A stretch of 64,000 nucleotides of DNA, from contig NZ_BAABFN010000001.1 in NCBI RefSeq assembly GCF_039541075.1, positions 1 to 64,000 of the forward strand, written 5' to 3'. The position numbers were made by a program, and so were the translations under genes. The stretch comes from Compostibacter hankyongensis (GTDB taxonomy: Bacteria > Bacteroidota > Bacteroidia > Chitinophagales > Chitinophagaceae). Position 1 is the stretch's first letter, and each line of letters begins with the position of its first letter. The notes under the pieces are model-generated. The model ran no database searches. It saw only the letters and a list, made by a program, of their open reading frames with translations, and had not been told where the DNA came from. Shown here in pieces: positions 56,901-64,000 of the stretch.

Positions 56901-57251
56901 TGGGAAGGATTCATGCTCGATATCGGCAAAGACTACTGGACCCCGGAGAACACCGACGCCCGCTTCCCCCGTCCGGAAAAATCCAGCAACCGCGATACCG
57001 AGCCTTCTTCCTGGTGGACGCTGAACGCCAGCTACCTCCGGCTCAAGAACCTGCAGCTCGGCTATACCTTCCCCAAAACGCTGACCCAAAAGATCCGGAT
57101 CCATAACCTGCGGGTATATGTGGGAGGAACCAACCTGCTGACCTTCTCCGGTCTGAAAAAATGGGGCATGGACGCCGAAACGCCCAGCGGCCGCGACGCC
57201 ATCTACCCCCCGCTGAAGACATACACCGTCGGCCTTAACCTCGGATTTTAA
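53901..57251 (+). CDS. SusC/RagA TonB-dependent transporter with STN domain
   Basis: 1116 residues. Signal peptide around 15-40, STN domain about 48-118 (VSVSLHDVLLKDALHRVAETAGVNI), carboxypeptidase-regulatory-like domain about 140-205 (GTPLPGVTVKLQDG), plug with LNEVVVVGYGTQKKSDL, then the barrel to the C-terminal TVGLNLGF. It imports a TonB-dependent substrate with the SusD encoded 36 bp later. No degradative enzyme gene is adjacent, so the substrate is not indicated. The next genes are those of the methylcitrate cycle. Confidence 0.95.
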   Translation: MITASTQPSKTFSPVFFRGIFFAALLLSLTSLVQAKAARGQDALEKKVSVSLHDVLLKDALHRVAETAGVNIVFTGNAWFNTARVSLTAKEKPLRQVLSSLLAAYPLTYKAAGNNIIIRQRTEPPAPKNITRPAPEKQVQGQVTDEKGTPLPGVTVKLQDGNAGAVTDASGRYTLTVPDDNAVLSFSYIGYNPRTEVVGSRREINITLKESTGGLNEVVVVGYGTQKKSDLTVAVSTIAPTKLTQRHASNLTTALQGLAPGVTVWDKGGEPGGSNNAFNIRGVTTLNSSTPLMIVDGVEQSAYDLNPDDIASVSVLKDAASTAIYGSRAANGVILITTKRGKKGEVRVNYSGWMDFQNLSTVPKHIDTRSYLELQNLAYENRGSDPLYSDEDIQHYVSGDDRLKYPLPNDWFNQLIRKNAPWQNHSIDISGGGEKLTTFLSLRYMDQQGVFPNHDMQRYQLRMNNDIRIADNFSVNADLKVRRQNRNRTNMDQLYHWMIHGSQLAVPRYPDGTYGLSKQGNNPLAYADPNIVGGTKFTDDNAVINLQANWDIVKGLHFMTQYAFEINRVDTLMNTPTYEIRDYWNKDVVLKSNDVNQLKDGRQEDLQKTWNSTLSYDFLRDKHAVNLLAGYSEIAYRLTGLHAIGKKLYNNDLQDIEQSEPDSRLIGNKYADWGLRSVFGRVNYNYAERYILEFNMRYDGSSRFPPGNRYTFFPSVSGAWRISEEKFWDPLKDIADQVKIRGSWGKNGNQNINDLYTYFDRLKVANYYAFNDVPVTGVLQNELTVNDLHWEITTQTDIGLDLSFLQGKLNASFDWYKKLTSGILQELPIPGVIGLQPVATNAGKVQNTGWELQLNHQNDIGQLHYDVTVNFSDVKNKILDLSGAGPYFSQEKDRYIRMVGQPIDALWGYKTDGLITQEDLDKGYPLLYPDTKVGDIKYVDTNDDGKLTADDKTILGSTIPRWTYSANINLSWKNFDLNLFLQGVGQQNMMLWGAFIENGSWEGFMLDIGKDYWTPENTDARFPRPEKSSNRDTEPSSWWTLNASYLRLKNLQLGYTFPKTLTQKIRIHNLRVYVGGTNLLTFSGLKKWGMDAETPSGRDAIYPPLKTYTVGLNLGF

Positions 57252-57287
57252 ACACGGATACCGCTCCTTTTGCAAAAAACAACAATC

Positions 57288-58910
57288 ATGAAACCGACAT
57301 TATATATAAAAAGCTGTCTTGCCCTGTTACTGTTCTGGGCGGCGGCCGGATGCCAGAAAGACCTGCTGAACACAGCACCAAAGACCGACCTTATCGGCAA
57401 CACCTTCTGGAAAAGCCAGAAAGATGCAGTCAACGCCGTCAACGCTATTTATTCCAAGCTGCCGGGGATATCGGAGCTGCAATGGGACCAGCTTTCAGAT
57501 ATCGGAATGACCAACAATAACGGCTCGGCCCTCTCCGAATACATCGAAAAAGGCGCGCCCAACGCCAACCTGGACTTTTTCGGAAACCAGTGGAAAGACG
57601 CTTATACGGCCATCCGGGCGGCCAACTATTTTCTGGAGAATGTCGACAAGGTAAAGGACGCCGATCCGAATACGGCGGACAGCCTGCTGCTCCGCCTGAA
57701 AGGCGAAGCCCGCTTTATCCGGGCCTTCTTTTACACCCGCCTGGTGATGCTCTTCGGAGACGTGCCGCTGATCACCCAGACGCTGGAGCTGTCGGAAGGC
57801 TATGATGTACCCCGCACCCCCAAAAATGAGGTATGGGATTTCGTGGACAAGGAGCTGACGGATATCGCCGGTAACTTGCCGGAACGCTATACCGGCGACG
57901 ATATCGGCCGCATTACCCGGGGCGCCGCCCTGGCCATGAAGGCGCGCGCCATGCTCTATGCCGGGCGTTGGCAGGCCGCCGCCGATGCCGCCAAAGCGGT
58001 TATGGACCTCAATGTTTATTCCCTTTACCCCAGCTTTGCCAAGCTGTTCGGGTATGCGGCGGAGCACAGCAGCGAAGTGATCCTGGACCGGGAATATGCC
58101 AAGGATGTGCTGCCTTCCTCCTTCTTCAACACCTACGCCCCCAAGGGTATGAACGGGACCATCACCATTGCCCCGACCGGGATGCTGGCAGATGCTTTTG
58201 AAACCAGCAAGGGACTGTCCATCGATAAAGACCCGGACTATAATCCCCGCAATCCTTATCACAACCGGGATCCCCGTCTCGGCTATACGTTGTTTCTCCC
58301 CGCCTTTTCCGACGATGTGCCCGGCGACAAGTTATACAATGGGAAACCTTATGACCCGCGCCCCGGCTCCCATACCGCCGACGAGGTGGAAGTGGATTAT
58401 CTGCGCTCCAAAACGGGCTTCAATACCAAAAAATACGTCAACCCCGAAGACATGTCGGACCGCTCCAACTGCGGCACCGATTTTATCCTGATCCGCTACG
58501 CCGACGTCCTGCTGATGTATGCCGAAGCCAAAACGGAGCTCAACCAGATCGATGGTGCTGTCTATGACGCCGTTAATGCCATTCGGACGCGCTCGGATGT
58601 GAATATGCCGCCGGTGCCCGCCGGCAGGTCGCAGGAGCAAATGCGGCAGATCGTCCGGCACGAACGCATGGTAGAGCTGGCGATGGAAGGACTGCGCTTT
58701 TTCGACCTCCGCAGGTGGAAAACCGCGGAAAAGGTGATGCAGGGCGCCGTGCGGGGCATGACCTATATCCGCAGCGGGGGAGCAACAGTAGACACGGTAG
58801 TCTATGGGGGCATCGTACGGCACTTCAACCCCGACCGGGATTATCTTTTCCCCATTCCCCAGCAGGAGGTGCTGCTGAACTCAAAACTTACCCAGAACCC
58901 GGGATTCTGA
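57288..58910 (+). CDS. SusD/RagB-family lipoprotein
   Basis: About 540 residues from the ATG at 57288, which gives the lipoprotein signal MKPTLYIKSCLALLLFWAAA with C at the GC box; the frame start at 57270 is a TTG. The SusD hallmarks are present: FWKSQKDAVNAVNAIYSKL, RFIRAFFYTRLVMLFGDVPL, and the closing LFPIPQQEVLLNSKLTQNPGF. It is the surface partner of the SusC encoded just upstream. Confidence 0.94.
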   Translation: MKPTLYIKSCLALLLFWAAAGCQKDLLNTAPKTDLIGNTFWKSQKDAVNAVNAIYSKLPGISELQWDQLSDIGMTNNNGSALSEYIEKGAPNANLDFFGNQWKDAYTAIRAANYFLENVDKVKDADPNTADSLLLRLKGEARFIRAFFYTRLVMLFGDVPLITQTLELSEGYDVPRTPKNEVWDFVDKELTDIAGNLPERYTGDDIGRITRGAALAMKARAMLYAGRWQAAADAAKAVMDLNVYSLYPSFAKLFGYAAEHSSEVILDREYAKDVLPSSFFNTYAPKGMNGTITIAPTGMLADAFETSKGLSIDKDPDYNPRNPYHNRDPRLGYTLFLPAFSDDVPGDKLYNGKPYDPRPGSHTADEVEVDYLRSKTGFNTKKYVNPEDMSDRSNCGTDFILIRYADVLLMYAEAKTELNQIDGAVYDAVNAIRTRSDVNMPPVPAGRSQEQMRQIVRHERMVELAMEGLRFFDLRRWKTAEKVMQGAVRGMTYIRSGGATVDTVVYGGIVRHFNPDRDYLFPIPQQEVLLNSKLTQNPGF

Positions 58911-58961
58911 TGTGATCTCTCGTTTCCCATAAAGTGGCTACATTCGCGGAAACATCCGGAA

Positions 58962-59861
58962 ATGCCAACCGAACCTTCTTCCGCGGGTGCACGCTTCCGC
59001 GAAGCCATGCGTGCCGAAAAGCCGCTGCAGATCGCCGGCGCGGTGAATGCCAACCACGCCCTGCTGGCCGTACAGGCCGGCTTCAGGGCCATCTACCTGT
59101 CGGGAGGCGGCGTGGCGGCCGGCTCGCTGGGCATTCCCGACCTCGGCATTACCACACTGGAGGATGTGCTCACCGATATCAACCGCATCACCGGCGTTAC
59201 CGATGCCCCGCTGCTGGTAGATGTGGATACCGGCTTCGGACCTTCCGCCTTTAATATCGCACGCACGGTAAAGTCGCTGATCAAAGCGGGGGCAGCCGCC
59301 CTGCACATCGAAGACCAGGCAGGGGCCAAGCGCTGCGGACATCGTCCCGGAAAAGCCGTGGTCTCCCCCGCCGAGATGGCCGACCGGATCAAAGCCGCCG
59401 CAGACGCCCGCACCGACGACAACTTTCTCATCGGCGCCCGCACCGACGCGCTGGCCGGGGAAGGCCTGGAAAAAACGCTGGAGCGGGTGACGGCCTACCG
59501 GGACGCCGGGGCAGACTTTATCTTCGCCGAGGCGGTCCGTGAGCTCCCGCAGTACGGGGAATTCGCAAAAGCCACCGGCCTGCCCGTACTGGCCAACATC
59601 ACCGAGTTCGGGCTTACTCCGCTGTGGACCGTTGAGGAGCTGCGGGACGCCGGCGTAAGCCTGGTGCTGTATCCCTTGTCCGCCTTTCGTGCCGCCAACA
59701 AGGCCGCGTTGAATGTATATACGCATATCCGCCGCGAAGGCACCCAGCAATCGGTGATCGATACCATGCAGACCCGCGAGGAGCTGTATGTCAGCATCGG
59801 CTATCACGCTTTTGAGCAAAAGCTGGACGCCTTGTATGCCGGCCGGTCCGAGCCGTCCTGA
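58962..59861 (+). CDS. prpB: methylisocitrate lyase PrpB
   Basis: 299 residues. The isocitrate-lyase superfamily core is present: LSGGGVAAGSLGIPDLG, LVDVDTGFG for magnesium, and AKRCGH, the PrpB/ICL active-site cysteine motif. It cleaves 2-methylisocitrate to pyruvate and succinate, the last step of propionyl-CoA catabolism. It follows SusD by 51 bp and precedes prpC and prpD on the same strand, so its assignment as PrpB rather than an oxaloacetate or phosphonopyruvate enzyme is well supported. Confidence 0.93.
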   Translation: MPTEPSSAGARFREAMRAEKPLQIAGAVNANHALLAVQAGFRAIYLSGGGVAAGSLGIPDLGITTLEDVLTDINRITGVTDAPLLVDVDTGFGPSAFNIARTVKSLIKAGAAALHIEDQAGAKRCGHRPGKAVVSPAEMADRIKAAADARTDDNFLIGARTDALAGEGLEKTLERVTAYRDAGADFIFAEAVRELPQYGEFAKATGLPVLANITEFGLTPLWTVEELRDAGVSLVLYPLSAFRAANKAALNVYTHIRREGTQQSVIDTMQTREELYVSIGYHAFEQKLDALYAGRSEPS

Positions 59862-59877
59862 ACCCGTAATCCAAGCT

Positions 59878-60648
59878 ATGTCCTACGAATCCCACAGCAC
59901 CACCAGATTTTCCAACCGGGTGGATAATTATGTCCGCTACCGCCCCGGTTATCCTGACGCGCTTCCCGCACAGCTGGAGCAGGATGGTATCCTGCGCTCC
60001 GGAATGCAGATCGCCGATATCGGCTCAGGGACCGGCATCTCCACGGCGCTTTTTCTGAAAAAGGGATATCCCGTTTTTGCGGTGGAGCCCAACGGCGATA
60101 TGCGCCGGAAGGCAGAGGAACAGCTGGGCAGCCTTCCCGGCTTTTCCAGCATAAACGGCACGGCCGAACAGACTACCCTGCCGGATAACAGCGCCGATCT
60201 GATCATCGCCGGACAGGCTTTTCACTGGTTCGACCGGGAAAAGACCCGGGCGGAGTTCCGCCGCATTTCCCGTCCCGGCGCTTATGCAGCGCTTTTCTGG
60301 AACCTGCGGCTGACCGACACTCCTTTTGCCCGGGAATATGAAAAGCTGCTGCAGCGGTTTGGGACCGATTATAAACAGGTAGGGCATAAGGAAATGGCAT
60401 CGGAAGACAAGATCGCCGCGTTCTTTGCACCGGAACCCTATCTGGTCCGCACCTTTGACAATGAACAGCATTTCGATTTCGAAGGGCTCAAAGGCCGGCT
60501 GTTGTCCAGCTCCTATGCGCCGGAAGCCGGGCATCCGGAGCACCTGCCGATGCTCGATGAGCTGAAACGCCTGTACGACCGGTATGCAGCATCGGGTATC
60601 GTTCGTTTCGGCTACACCACGGTACTGTATGCCGGCAAGATAAACTGA
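59878..60648 (+). CDS. class I SAM-dependent methyltransferase
   Basis: About 256 residues from the ATG at 59878; the frame upstream overlaps prpB. Motif I is IADIGSGTGIST, followed by VEPNGDMR, motif-II-like NSADLIIAGQAFHWFD, and PGAYAALFW, as in UbiE/COQ5-type and trans-aconitate-like methyltransferases. The YVRYRPGYPDALP N-terminus is common in small-molecule methyltransferases. Its place between prpB and prpC, only 16 bp after prpB, suggests a role on a tricarboxylate of the cycle, an inference. Confidence 0.85.
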   Translation: MSYESHSTTRFSNRVDNYVRYRPGYPDALPAQLEQDGILRSGMQIADIGSGTGISTALFLKKGYPVFAVEPNGDMRRKAEEQLGSLPGFSSINGTAEQTTLPDNSADLIIAGQAFHWFDREKTRAEFRRISRPGAYAALFWNLRLTDTPFAREYEKLLQRFGTDYKQVGHKEMASEDKIAAFFAPEPYLVRTFDNEQHFDFEGLKGRLLSSSYAPEAGHPEHLPMLDELKRLYDRYAASGIVRFGYTTVLYAGKIN

Positions 60649-60669
60649 TCATCTAAAAACATTACGATC

Positions 60670-61821
60670 ATGCAGGAAGCACCTCAACCGGGTTTTAAAC
60701 CCAAGAAATCAGTGGCCCTCTCCGGTGTAGCCGCCGGCAATACGGCGCTCTGCACCGTGGGTCACAGCGGCAACGATCTGCATTACCGGGGTTATGATAT
60801 TCTTGAGCTCGCCGAAAAAGCCGCTTTTGAAGAAACCGCTTATCTGCTGATATACGGAGCGCTGCCCAACATCGCGCAGCTGAAGGCCTACAAAAAAAAG
60901 CTGCAGGGACTGCGCAGTCTGCCCGAAGCCGCGAGAAAGGTCCTGGAGCTGATCCCGGCCAAAGCTCATCCCATGGACGTGCTGCGCACCTATACTTCGG
61001 TGCTGGGCACGCTGGCTCCCGAGCCGCCGGATCATCATGACGAAGGGGCAAGGGATATCGCCGACCGGCTGCTGGCCTCCTCCGGCTCCGCCCTGCTGTA
61101 CTGGCATCATTTCTCGACAAGCGGACGCCGCATTACGGTAGAAACGGACGATGACAGCACGGGCGCTCATTTCCTGCACCTGCTGCACGATAAAAAGCCG
61201 TCCGCATCCTGGGAAAGGGCCATGCAGATATCCCTGAACCTGTATGCCGAACACGAGTTCAACGCCTCCACCTTCACCTGCCGCGTGATCGCCGGCACAG
61301 GCTCCGATCTCTACTCCGCCATTACGGGAGGCATCGGCGCGCTGCGGGGATCTAAGCACGGCGGGGCCAACGAGGTGGCGTATGAGATCCAGGAACGCTA
61401 TGCCGCCCCGGAAGAAGCCGCGGAAGATATCCGATACCGGCTGGGAAAGAAAGAGGTCATTATCGGTTTCGGGCATCCCGTTTATACGGTGTCTGATCCG
61501 CGGAACCAGGTCATCCGGTCCGTGGCCCGCGAGCTTGCTGAAGAAGCCGGGGATATGCGGCTCTTCGGCGTGGCGGAGCGCATAGCGCAGGTTATGAAAG
61601 CGGAGAAAAAGATGTTTCCCAACCTCGACTGGTTCTCTGCCGTAGCGTATCATCTGATGGGCATTCCCACGGCCTTTTTCACGCCGCTCTTTGTCATCGC
61701 CCGGCTGACCGGCTGGAGCGCGCATGTCATCGAGCAACGGCAGGACGGCAAGATCATCCGCCCCGGCGCCAACTATACCGGGCCGGCGCCCCGGCCTTTT
61801 GTACCGCTGGAAGAACGATAG
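60670..61821 (+). CDS. prpC: 2-methylcitrate synthase PrpC
   Basis: 383 residues of citrate-synthase fold, short form. Catalytic residues: His in GSKHGGANE, His in GFGHPVY and Asp in MFPNLDWFSA. Size and ALCTVGHSGNDLHYRGYDI at the N-terminus are typical of methylcitrate synthase rather than the longer type II citrate synthase. It condenses propionyl-CoA with oxaloacetate. Context with prpB and prpD supports the name. Confidence 0.93.
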   Translation: MQEAPQPGFKPKKSVALSGVAAGNTALCTVGHSGNDLHYRGYDILELAEKAAFEETAYLLIYGALPNIAQLKAYKKKLQGLRSLPEAARKVLELIPAKAHPMDVLRTYTSVLGTLAPEPPDHHDEGARDIADRLLASSGSALLYWHHFSTSGRRITVETDDDSTGAHFLHLLHDKKPSASWERAMQISLNLYAEHEFNASTFTCRVIAGTGSDLYSAITGGIGALRGSKHGGANEVAYEIQERYAAPEEAAEDIRYRLGKKEVIIGFGHPVYTVSDPRNQVIRSVARELAEEAGDMRLFGVAERIAQVMKAEKKMFPNLDWFSAVAYHLMGIPTAFFTPLFVIARLTGWSAHVIEQRQDGKIIRPGANYTGPAPRPFVPLEER

Positions 61822-61896
61822 ACTGTCCGAAAAATCGTAAATTTGATCATAACTAATGGCAGTTGCCAAAGTGTTATTGACATTAAATAAAATGAT

Positions 61897-62130
61897 ATGG
61901 AAACGATCCTGATACAGCTGACCCATAACAAGGCTTACAGGCTATTACGAGACCTGGAAGAATTGAAGGTAATCAAAGTGCTCAAAAAGCATATAAAGGA
62001 GGAGGCTAAGCCACCCCAAGAAAGTAGTACAGCCAAATTCAGGGGATCGCTTAACCTCACTGCTGAACAGTATAGGGACTTTCAACAACATGCAAAAGAC
62101 ATCCGCAACGAATGGCACAACGATATTTAA
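61897..62130 (+). CDS. antitoxin of vapBC-type pair
   Basis: A 77-residue protein rich in charged residues, overlapping the PIN toxin gene by 19 bp. The N-terminal part is helical (AYRLLRDLEELKVIKVLKKHIKEEAK) and the C-terminal part (FRGSLNLTAEQYRDFQQHAKDI) is typical of antitoxin tails that wrap the toxin. No clear DNA-binding motif is seen. AT-richer than the prp genes on either side. Identity as antitoxin rests on position and size. Confidence 0.75.
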   Translation: METILIQLTHNKAYRLLRDLEELKVIKVLKKHIKEEAKPPQESSTAKFRGSLNLTAEQYRDFQQHAKDIRNEWHNDI

Positions 62131-62492
62131 TTGATACCAACACTGTCATCGATTATCTCGATAATAAACTGCCTGCTCATGCGGCTGATCTGATTGATAC
62201 CGGAGAAATAGCCTTATCAGTAATTACCCGCATGGAATTATTAGCGTGGCCCAAAGCTACTTCCCAACAAATCGCAGTATTGGAAGATTTCATTAATGTT
62301 ACTACGGTTTGGGGATTAGAAGAACCGGTTATCATAAAGGGTATTGAAGTACGAAAGACTTATCACCTGAAATTGCCAGACGCTATAATTGCCGCAACCG
62401 CACTTACTTTAAATCAGGTGCTTTTGACCCGGAATGTATCCGACTTCAAACATATTGCAGGATTATCATTAGAAAATCCCTGGGAAATGTAG
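62112..62492 (+). CDS. PIN-domain VapC-type toxin
   Basis: 126 residues with the four acidic residues of PIN ribonucleases: D8 (LIDTN), E42 (MELL), D90 (LPDAIIAA) and D111 (NVSDFK). VapC toxins cleave tRNA or rRNA when freed from the antitoxin, stopping growth. The gene overlaps the antitoxin gene and interrupts the prpC-prpD spacing, with AT-richer composition than neighbours, so the pair looks like an insertion. A cognate RNA target cannot be read from sequence. Confidence 0.9.
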   Translation: MAQRYLIDTNTVIDYLDNKLPAHAADLIDTGEIALSVITRMELLAWPKATSQQIAVLEDFINVTTVWGLEEPVIIKGIEVRKTYHLKLPDAIIAATALTLNQVLLTRNVSDFKHIAGLSLENPWEM

Positions 62493-62521
62493 TAGCTAAA
62501 GAACCGGTATACCAGAATACT

Positions 62522-64000
62522 ATGCAAAATAGATTACCCAATTCTTCTGTCCCTATCCACAACGACCGCCCCCAACCCGACAAGGAGCTCACCGACATCG
62601 CCGACTATGTGCTGAACTACAGGATCAGCAGCGAGCTGGCCCGGGAAACGGCGCGCTACGACCTGCTCGACACCCTCGGCTGCGGGCTGGAGGCGTTGGA
62701 ATACCCTGCCTGCACCCGGCTGCTCGGCCCGGTGGTGCCCGGTACCATCGTGCCGCAGGGAGCAAGGGTGCCCGGCACTCCCTTTCAGCTGGACCCCGTA
62801 CAGGCCGCCTTCAACATCGGCACACTGATCCGCTGGCTGGATTTTAACGATACCTGGCTGGCCGCCGAGTGGGGCCACCCTTCGGACAACCTCGGCGCCA
62901 TCCTGGCTACCGCCGACTGGCTCTCCCGTACCGCCGCAGCAGAAGGAAAAGCCCCGCTGACCATGCATAGCGTGATCGAAGGCATGATCATGGCGCATGA
63001 GATACAGGGGGTGATCGCTCTCGAAAATGCTTTTAACCGCGTGGGGCTGGATCATGTGGTGCTGGTAAAAGTGGCTTCTACCGCCGTAGCGGGAAAGCTG
63101 CTCGGCCTCAGCCGCGAAGCCCTGATCAACGCCATATCCCTGGCCTTTGTCGACGGACAGGCGCTGCGCACTTACCGCCATGCCCCGAATACGGGCAGCC
63201 GCAAATCCTGGGCGGCCGGCGACGCCACCGCCCGCGCCGTAAAGCTGGCCCTGATGGCCCGCGCCGGGGAGATGGGCTATCCCGCGGTGCTGACGGCGGA
63301 AACCTGGGGGTTTTATGATGTGCTGTTCGGGGGAAAACGTTTTGTCTTCCAGCGGGACTACGGCTCCTATGTCATGGAGAATATCCTGTTCAAGATATCC
63401 TTTCCCGCGGAATTTCATGCGCAAACCGCCGCAGAAGCCGCCATGACCCTGCACCGGAAGCTGAAGGCGGCGGGGCGCAGCAGCGACGATATCCAGAAAA
63501 TCAGCATCCGCTCCCACGAAGCGGCCCTCCGCATCATCGACAAAAAAGGTCCCCTGCACAACCCGGCGGACCGCGACCATTGTATCCAGTACATGGTGGC
63601 CGTACCGCTGATCTTCGGCCGGCTTACCGCGGCCGACTATGAGAACGGCATCGCCGCCGATCCCCGTATCGACGCCCTGCGGGAAAAGATAGACATCGTT
63701 GAAGATCCGCAGTTTACCCTGGATTATTATGATCCGGAAAAGCGCTCCATCGCCAACGGGTTGACGCTGAAGCTGAACGACGGCACCGTCTGGGAGGAGG
63801 AAGTGGTGGAATATCCTATCGGGCACAAACGGCGGCGGGCGGAAGGTATTCCCCTGCTGATGGAAAAGTTCAGGACCAACCTGGCGCGCCGCTTCCCGGA
63901 AGCGCAGCAGCAGGCTATCCTCGACGCCTCCCTGGACGCCGTGAAGCTGGAGAACATGCCGGTGCATGCGTACGTGGATCTGTACGTCAGCCCCCGGTAA
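62522..64000 (+). CDS. prpD: 2-methylcitrate dehydratase PrpD (MmgE/PrpD family)
   Basis: 492 residues; the stop TAA is the last codon of the window, so the gene is complete. ELTDIADYVLNYRISSELARETARYDLLDTLGCGLEAL, GTLIRWLDFNDTWLAAEWGHPSDNLGAILATADWLS and RKSWAAGDATARAVKLALMA are typical of PrpD. It dehydrates 2-methylcitrate to 2-methylaconitate. It completes the set prpB-prpC-prpD; hydration of the aconitate would need an AcnB/AcnD enzyme encoded elsewhere. Confidence 0.95.
   Translation: MQNRLPNSSVPIHNDRPQPDKELTDIADYVLNYRISSELARETARYDLLDTLGCGLEALEYPACTRLLGPVVPGTIVPQGARVPGTPFQLDPVQAAFNIGTLIRWLDFNDTWLAAEWGHPSDNLGAILATADWLSRTAAAEGKAPLTMHSVIEGMIMAHEIQGVIALENAFNRVGLDHVVLVKVASTAVAGKLLGLSREALINAISLAFVDGQALRTYRHAPNTGSRKSWAAGDATARAVKLALMARAGEMGYPAVLTAETWGFYDVLFGGKRFVFQRDYGSYVMENILFKISFPAEFHAQTAAEAAMTLHRKLKAAGRSSDDIQKISIRSHEAALRIIDKKGPLHNPADRDHCIQYMVAVPLIFGRLTAADYENGIAADPRIDALREKIDIVEDPQFTLDYYDPEKRSIANGLTLKLNDGTVWEEEVVEYPIGHKRRRAEGIPLLMEKFRTNLARRFPEAQQQAILDASLDAVKLENMPVHAYVDLYVSPR

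Overview
The window reads as a chromosomal segment of a Bacteroidota bacterium, most likely Chitinophagaceae or a near relative. The support is two SusC/SusD pairs, each behind an ECF sigma factor and a FecR anti-sigma factor; TAnnTTTG-type -7 promoter elements; many lipoproteins; sulfatases and glycoside hydrolases; and Bacteroidetes-type glutaminyl cyclase, DUF2200 and DUF2007 proteins. Most of the window is GC-rich, and AT-rich patches stand out against it (1-3170, 6738-7379, 61822-62520). The genus cannot be fixed from sequence alone.

Left part (1-9.4 kb): an AT-rich block with an ATPase-TIR protein (candidate anti-phage NADase) and two unrecognised proteins, ending at a short hairpin repeat (3171-3200). 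Then come a six-repeat lectin-like/PI-PLC fusion, an ECF sigma factor with a four-helix membrane protein, an OafA-type acyltransferase and an exported metallo-beta-lactamase-fold hydrolase.

9.4-27 kb: a GH78 rhamnosidase lipoprotein, a DUF2200 protein, a broken Fic gene, an SDR-AraC operon, a DoxX protein, the mutagenesis cassette imuA-imuB-dnaE2 behind a palindromic operator, a DHFR-like reductase, an NmrA-like oxidoreductase, a double-SRPBCC protein and katG. Two oxidoreductase genes 8 kb apart share a 21-bp-spaced direct repeat upstream that looks like an AraC-type operator.

27-39 kb: a utilization locus on the minus strand, transcribed sigma -> FecR -> SusC -> SusD -> sulfatase -> sulfatase, which points to a sulfated substrate, with a GH32 fructanase gene divergent from it.

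39-52 kb: a YdeI-like protein, a phospholipase C/acid phosphatase lipoprotein, a di-heme cytochrome c peroxidase, an SDR, cysS, a glutaminyl cyclase, DUF2007, a CotH-kinase lipoprotein, obgE, adk, msrB, tRNA-Thr(CGT) and glucokinase. Several gaps here hold 7-bp-period pyrimidine-rich tracts.

52-64 kb: a second sigma/FecR/SusC/SusD set on the plus strand runs straight into the methylcitrate-cycle genes prpB, a methyltransferase, prpC and prpD, with an AT-rich vapBC-type toxin-antitoxin pair between prpC and prpD.
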